15,118 bases of DNA. Source: Pseudomonadota bacterium (lineage in GTDB: Bacteria > Pseudomonadota > Alphaproteobacteria > Rhizobiales > Xanthobacteraceae). Both the position numbers and the translations under genes were made by a program. The notes below the pieces were generated by a model. The model was given only the letters and a program-made list of their open reading frames with translations. It was not told the origin of the DNA and ran no database searches. Below are positions 13,411 through 15,118 of the stretch, in pieces (position 1 is the first letter of the stretch; the number at the start of each line of letters is the position of its first letter). The stretch spans positions 1 to 15,118 of the forward strand of contig JAEXHR010000272.1 in the NCBI GenBank assembly GCA_023449855.1. The letters run 5' to 3'.

Positions 13411-14448
13411 ATGGCCATGGGTGACCCAGTGACGATCCAGAAAAATTGGCAAGAGCTTATCCGCCCCAACAAGCTGCAGGTGACCCCTGGCAGCGATCCC
13501 TCGCGTTTCGCGACCCTCGTCGCTGAGCCGCTCGAGCGTGGTTTCGGTCAGACCCTCGGCAACGCGCTGCGCCGCATCCTGCTGTCGTCGCTGCAGGGCG
13601 CTGCCGTGCAGTCGGTGCACATCGATGGTGTGCTGCACGAGTTCTCCTCGATTGCCGGTGTGCGCGAGGACGTCACCGACATCGTGCTGAACGTGAAGGA
13701 TATCTCGATCAAGATGCTGGGCGAAGGCCCGAAGCGCATGGTCGTGAAGAAGCAGGGGCCTGGCGCCGTCACCGCTGGCGACATCCAGACCGTTGGCGAC
13801 ATCACCGTTCTCAATCCCGACCTGCAGCTCTGCACCCTCGACGATGGCGCCGAAATCCGCATGGAGTTCACGGTGTCGGGCGGCAAGGGCTATGTCGCTG
13901 CCGAGCATAACCGTCCGGAAGATGCGCCGATCGGCCTGATTCCGATCGACAGCCTGTACTCGCCGGTCCGCAAGGTGTCGTACAAGGTCGAGAACACCCG
14001 TGAGGGTCAGATCCTCGACTACGACAAGCTCACCATGACCATCGAGACCAACGGCGCGCTGACGCCCGAGGACGCCGTGGCCTATGCTGCGCGCATCCTG
14101 CAGGACCAGCTCAACGTGTTCGTGAACTTCGAAGAGCCCCGCAAGGAAGTTGCTCAGGAAGTCATCCCGGATCTCGCCTTCAACCCGGCCTTCCTCAAGA
14201 AGGTGGACGAGCTCGAGCTCTCGGTGCGTTCGGCAAACTGCCTGAAGAACGACAACATCGTCTATATCGGCGACCTCGTGCAGAAGTCGGAAGCGGAGAT
14301 GCTCCGTACCCCGAACTTCGGCCGCAAGTCGCTGAACGAAATCAAGGAAGTGCTGGCCCAGATGGGTCTGCATCTCGGCATGGAAGTGCCCGGTTGGCCG
14401 CCGGAGAACATCGACGAGCTGGCCAAGCGCTTCGAAGACCACTACTGA
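13411..14448 (+). CDS. rpoA: RNA polymerase alpha subunit
   Basis: The 345-residue protein is the RNA polymerase alpha subunit, whose dimer starts core assembly. The N-terminal domain (to about residue 240) has RFATLVAEPLERGFGQTLGN and NALRRILLSSLQGAAV. A linker leads to the C-terminal domain (about 260-330), which binds UP elements and activators; SVRSANCLKNDN carries Arg273, Asn276 and Lys279, matching E. coli Arg265, Asn268 and Lys271. It continues TPNFGRKSLNEIKEVL. Two in-frame ATGs (13411, 13417) are possible; the first has AGAG at good spacing, while the second gives the MG-D/E-PVTIQKNW start I recall from relatives. A longer end than in E. coli (329) is usual for the group. Confidence 0.98.
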   Translation: MAMGDPVTIQKNWQELIRPNKLQVTPGSDPSRFATLVAEPLERGFGQTLGNALRRILLSSLQGAAVQSVHIDGVLHEFSSIAGVREDVTDIVLNVKDISIKMLGEGPKRMVVKKQGPGAVTAGDIQTVGDITVLNPDLQLCTLDDGAEIRMEFTVSGGKGYVAAEHNRPEDAPIGLIPIDSLYSPVRKVSYKVENTREGQILDYDKLTMTIETNGALTPEDAVAYAARILQDQLNVFVNFEEPRKEVAQEVIPDLAFNPAFLKKVDELELSVRSANCLKNDNIVYIGDLVQKSEAEMLRTPNFGRKSLNEIKEVLAQMGLHLGMEVPGWPPENIDELAKRFEDHY

Positions 14449-14457
14449 GCAACTGTC

Positions 14458-14487
14458 GAACAAGGCCGGGTAACCCCGGCCATGTTC
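14458..14487. other. Hairpin in the rpoA-rplQ gap
   Basis: GAACA (14458-14462) and GGCCGGG (14464-14470) pair with CCCGGCC (14475-14481) and TGTTC (14483-14487) around TAAC, giving 12 bp with one A-A mismatch. It starts 10 bases after the rpoA stop. TGGGCG follows, with no T-run. A weaker 5-bp stem, GCAGG (14497-14501) with CCTGC (14509-14513), comes next. Confidence 0.5.
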
Positions 14488-14564
14488 TGGGCGAACGCAG
14501 GCGGCCCACCTGCAACATGATGTCCCGACGAACCGTCGCGGCAATTGAATAGAGGACTACTCCC

Positions 14565-14981
14565 ATGCGTCACGGCAAGGTTCATCGCAAACTCAACCGC
14601 ACCGCCGAACACCGCAAGGCGATGTTCGCCAATATGTGCGCGTCGCTGATCAAGCACGAGCAGATCGTCACCACGCTGCCGAAGGCCAAGGAGCTTCGCC
14701 CGATCGTCGAGAAGCTCGTCACCCTCGGCAAGAAGGGCGGCCTCGACAAGCGCCGCCAGGCCATCAGCGAGATGAAGGACCAGGATCAGGTCCGCAAGCT
14801 GTTCGACGTGCTGGCCAAGCGCTATGCTGATCGTCAGGGCGGCTACACCCGCATCATCAAGGCCGGCTTCCGCTACGGCGACAACGCCCCGATGGCCGTG
14901 ATCGAATTCGTCGATCGCGACGAAGATGCCAAGGGCAAGGACTCGGGCCCGGTGCAGGGCTCGGAGGCCGACGCAGCGTAA
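14565..14981 (+). CDS. rplQ: 50S ribosomal protein L17
   Basis: The 138-residue protein is L17, at the back of the 50S near the tunnel exit. MRHGKVHRKLNRTAEHRKAM and MCASLIKHEQIVTTLPKAKELRP, read in two parts, are unmistakable; RQGGYTRIIKAGFRYGDNAPMAVIE is the conserved C-terminal part, followed by an acidic tail. AGAGGA (14551-14556) supports the ATG. It is the last gene of the block, and a strong terminator begins 27 bases after its stop. Confidence 0.98.
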   Translation: MRHGKVHRKLNRTAEHRKAMFANMCASLIKHEQIVTTLPKAKELRPIVEKLVTLGKKGGLDKRRQAISEMKDQDQVRKLFDVLAKRYADRQGGYTRIIKAGFRYGDNAPMAVIEFVDRDEDAKGKDSGPVQGSEADAA

Positions 14982-15008
14982 GCTGCAAGGCAGTTTGAAT
15001 TCGGAAAG

Positions 15009-15032
15009 CGGCGCCTTCGGGCGCCGTTTTTT
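15009..15032 (+). terminator. Rho-independent terminator after rplQ
   Basis: CGGCGCC (15009-15015) pairs perfectly with GGCGCCG (15020-15026) around a TTCG tetraloop and is followed at once by six T (15027-15032), then GTTTG. Upstream AAAG can extend the stem into the T-run. This is a canonical intrinsic terminator and the only convincing one in the window; it marks the end of the whole ribosomal transcription unit. Confidence 0.93.
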
Positions 15033-15036
15033 GTTT

Positions 15037-15118
15037 GTAGCCCGGATGGAGCAAAGCGTAACCCGGGGACAGCAGTTTCAGCCAGCTCGACATCCCCGGA
15101 TTGAGCTCCGCTCCATTG
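15037..15118. repeat. Dispersed inverted repeat (TAGCCCGGATGGAGC type), cut by window end
   Basis: The left arm, GTAGCCCGGATGGAGC followed by AAAGCGTAACCCGGGG (15037-15068), is mirrored by TCCCCGGATTGAGCTCCGCTCCATTG (15093-15118), which should run on into CCGGGCTAC-like sequence past the window. I recall very similar short palindromic elements as common intergenic repeats in Bradyrhizobium and Rhodopseudomonas; that comes from memory. No coding frame is visible. It begins just after the terminator. Confidence 0.7.

Noticed and set aside
13315..14544. Minus-strand open frame (409 codons) opposite rpoA
   Set aside because: Same shadow effect: biased composition, no motif, and it coincides with the well-conserved rpoA frame.
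1..15118. A hidden novel system such as a defence island, phage, biosynthetic cluster or CRISPR
   Set aside because: Every stretch longer than 180 bases, and nearly every base overall, is covered by recognised ribosomal, rpoA, secY, adk or tuf coding sequence in one direction. No leftover coding space exists for an extra system.

Overview
The window is one long, co-directional (+ strand) block of housekeeping translation genes: the S10, spc and alpha ribosomal-protein operons joined end to end. It opens in the last 41 codons of tuf and runs rpsJ-rplC-rplD-rplW-rplB-rpsS-rplV-rpsC-rplP-rpmC-rpsQ, rplN-rplX-rplE-rpsN-rpsH-rplF-rplR-rpsE-rpmD-rplO-secY-adk, and rpsM-rpsK-rpoA-rplQ. A textbook intrinsic terminator follows rplQ. 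Twenty-six genes are complete and one (tuf) is partial. I see no rRNA, tRNA, CRISPR array, insertion sequence or phage gene.

The organism is most likely an alphaproteobacterium of the Hyphomicrobiales, probably the Bradyrhizobium/Rhodopseudomonas/Afipia/Nitrobacter group (Nitrobacteraceae). The evidence is high GC, strong preference for AAG lysine codons, RpoA and SecY sequences of the type I recall from that group, adk between secY and rpsM, no rpsD between rpsK and rpoA, and a 3' dispersed repeat of the 'TAGCCCGGATGGAGC' type that I associate with these genomes. The family placement is from memory and is not confirmed by a search.

Layout: from rpsJ to rpmD (214-9193) the genes are packed tightly, with gaps of 1-65 bases and three overlapping start/stop pairs (rplD/rplW, rplN/rplX, rplX/rplE). 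From rpmD onward most gaps widen to about 100-180 bases, the exception being secY/adk, which overlap by 4 bases. Most of these wide gaps hold a strong inverted repeat without a T-run, so they look more like mRNA structures or small dispersed repeats than terminators. A good alphaproteobacterial housekeeping promoter (GTTGAC-N17-CTAAAT) lies between adk and rpsM, followed by a structured leader; it probably gives the alpha-operon genes their own transcription start.

The genes supply both ribosomal subunits, the RNA polymerase alpha subunit, the SecY translocon channel and adenylate kinase. The least ordinary item is adk: after a complete short-type kinase it continues in frame for 124 residues of almost pure Lys/Ala sequence with no acidic or aromatic residue, like a histone H1 tail. 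Nothing in the window looks like an undescribed multi-gene system; the points worth following are that tail, the rpsM promoter/leader and the intergenic repeat families.
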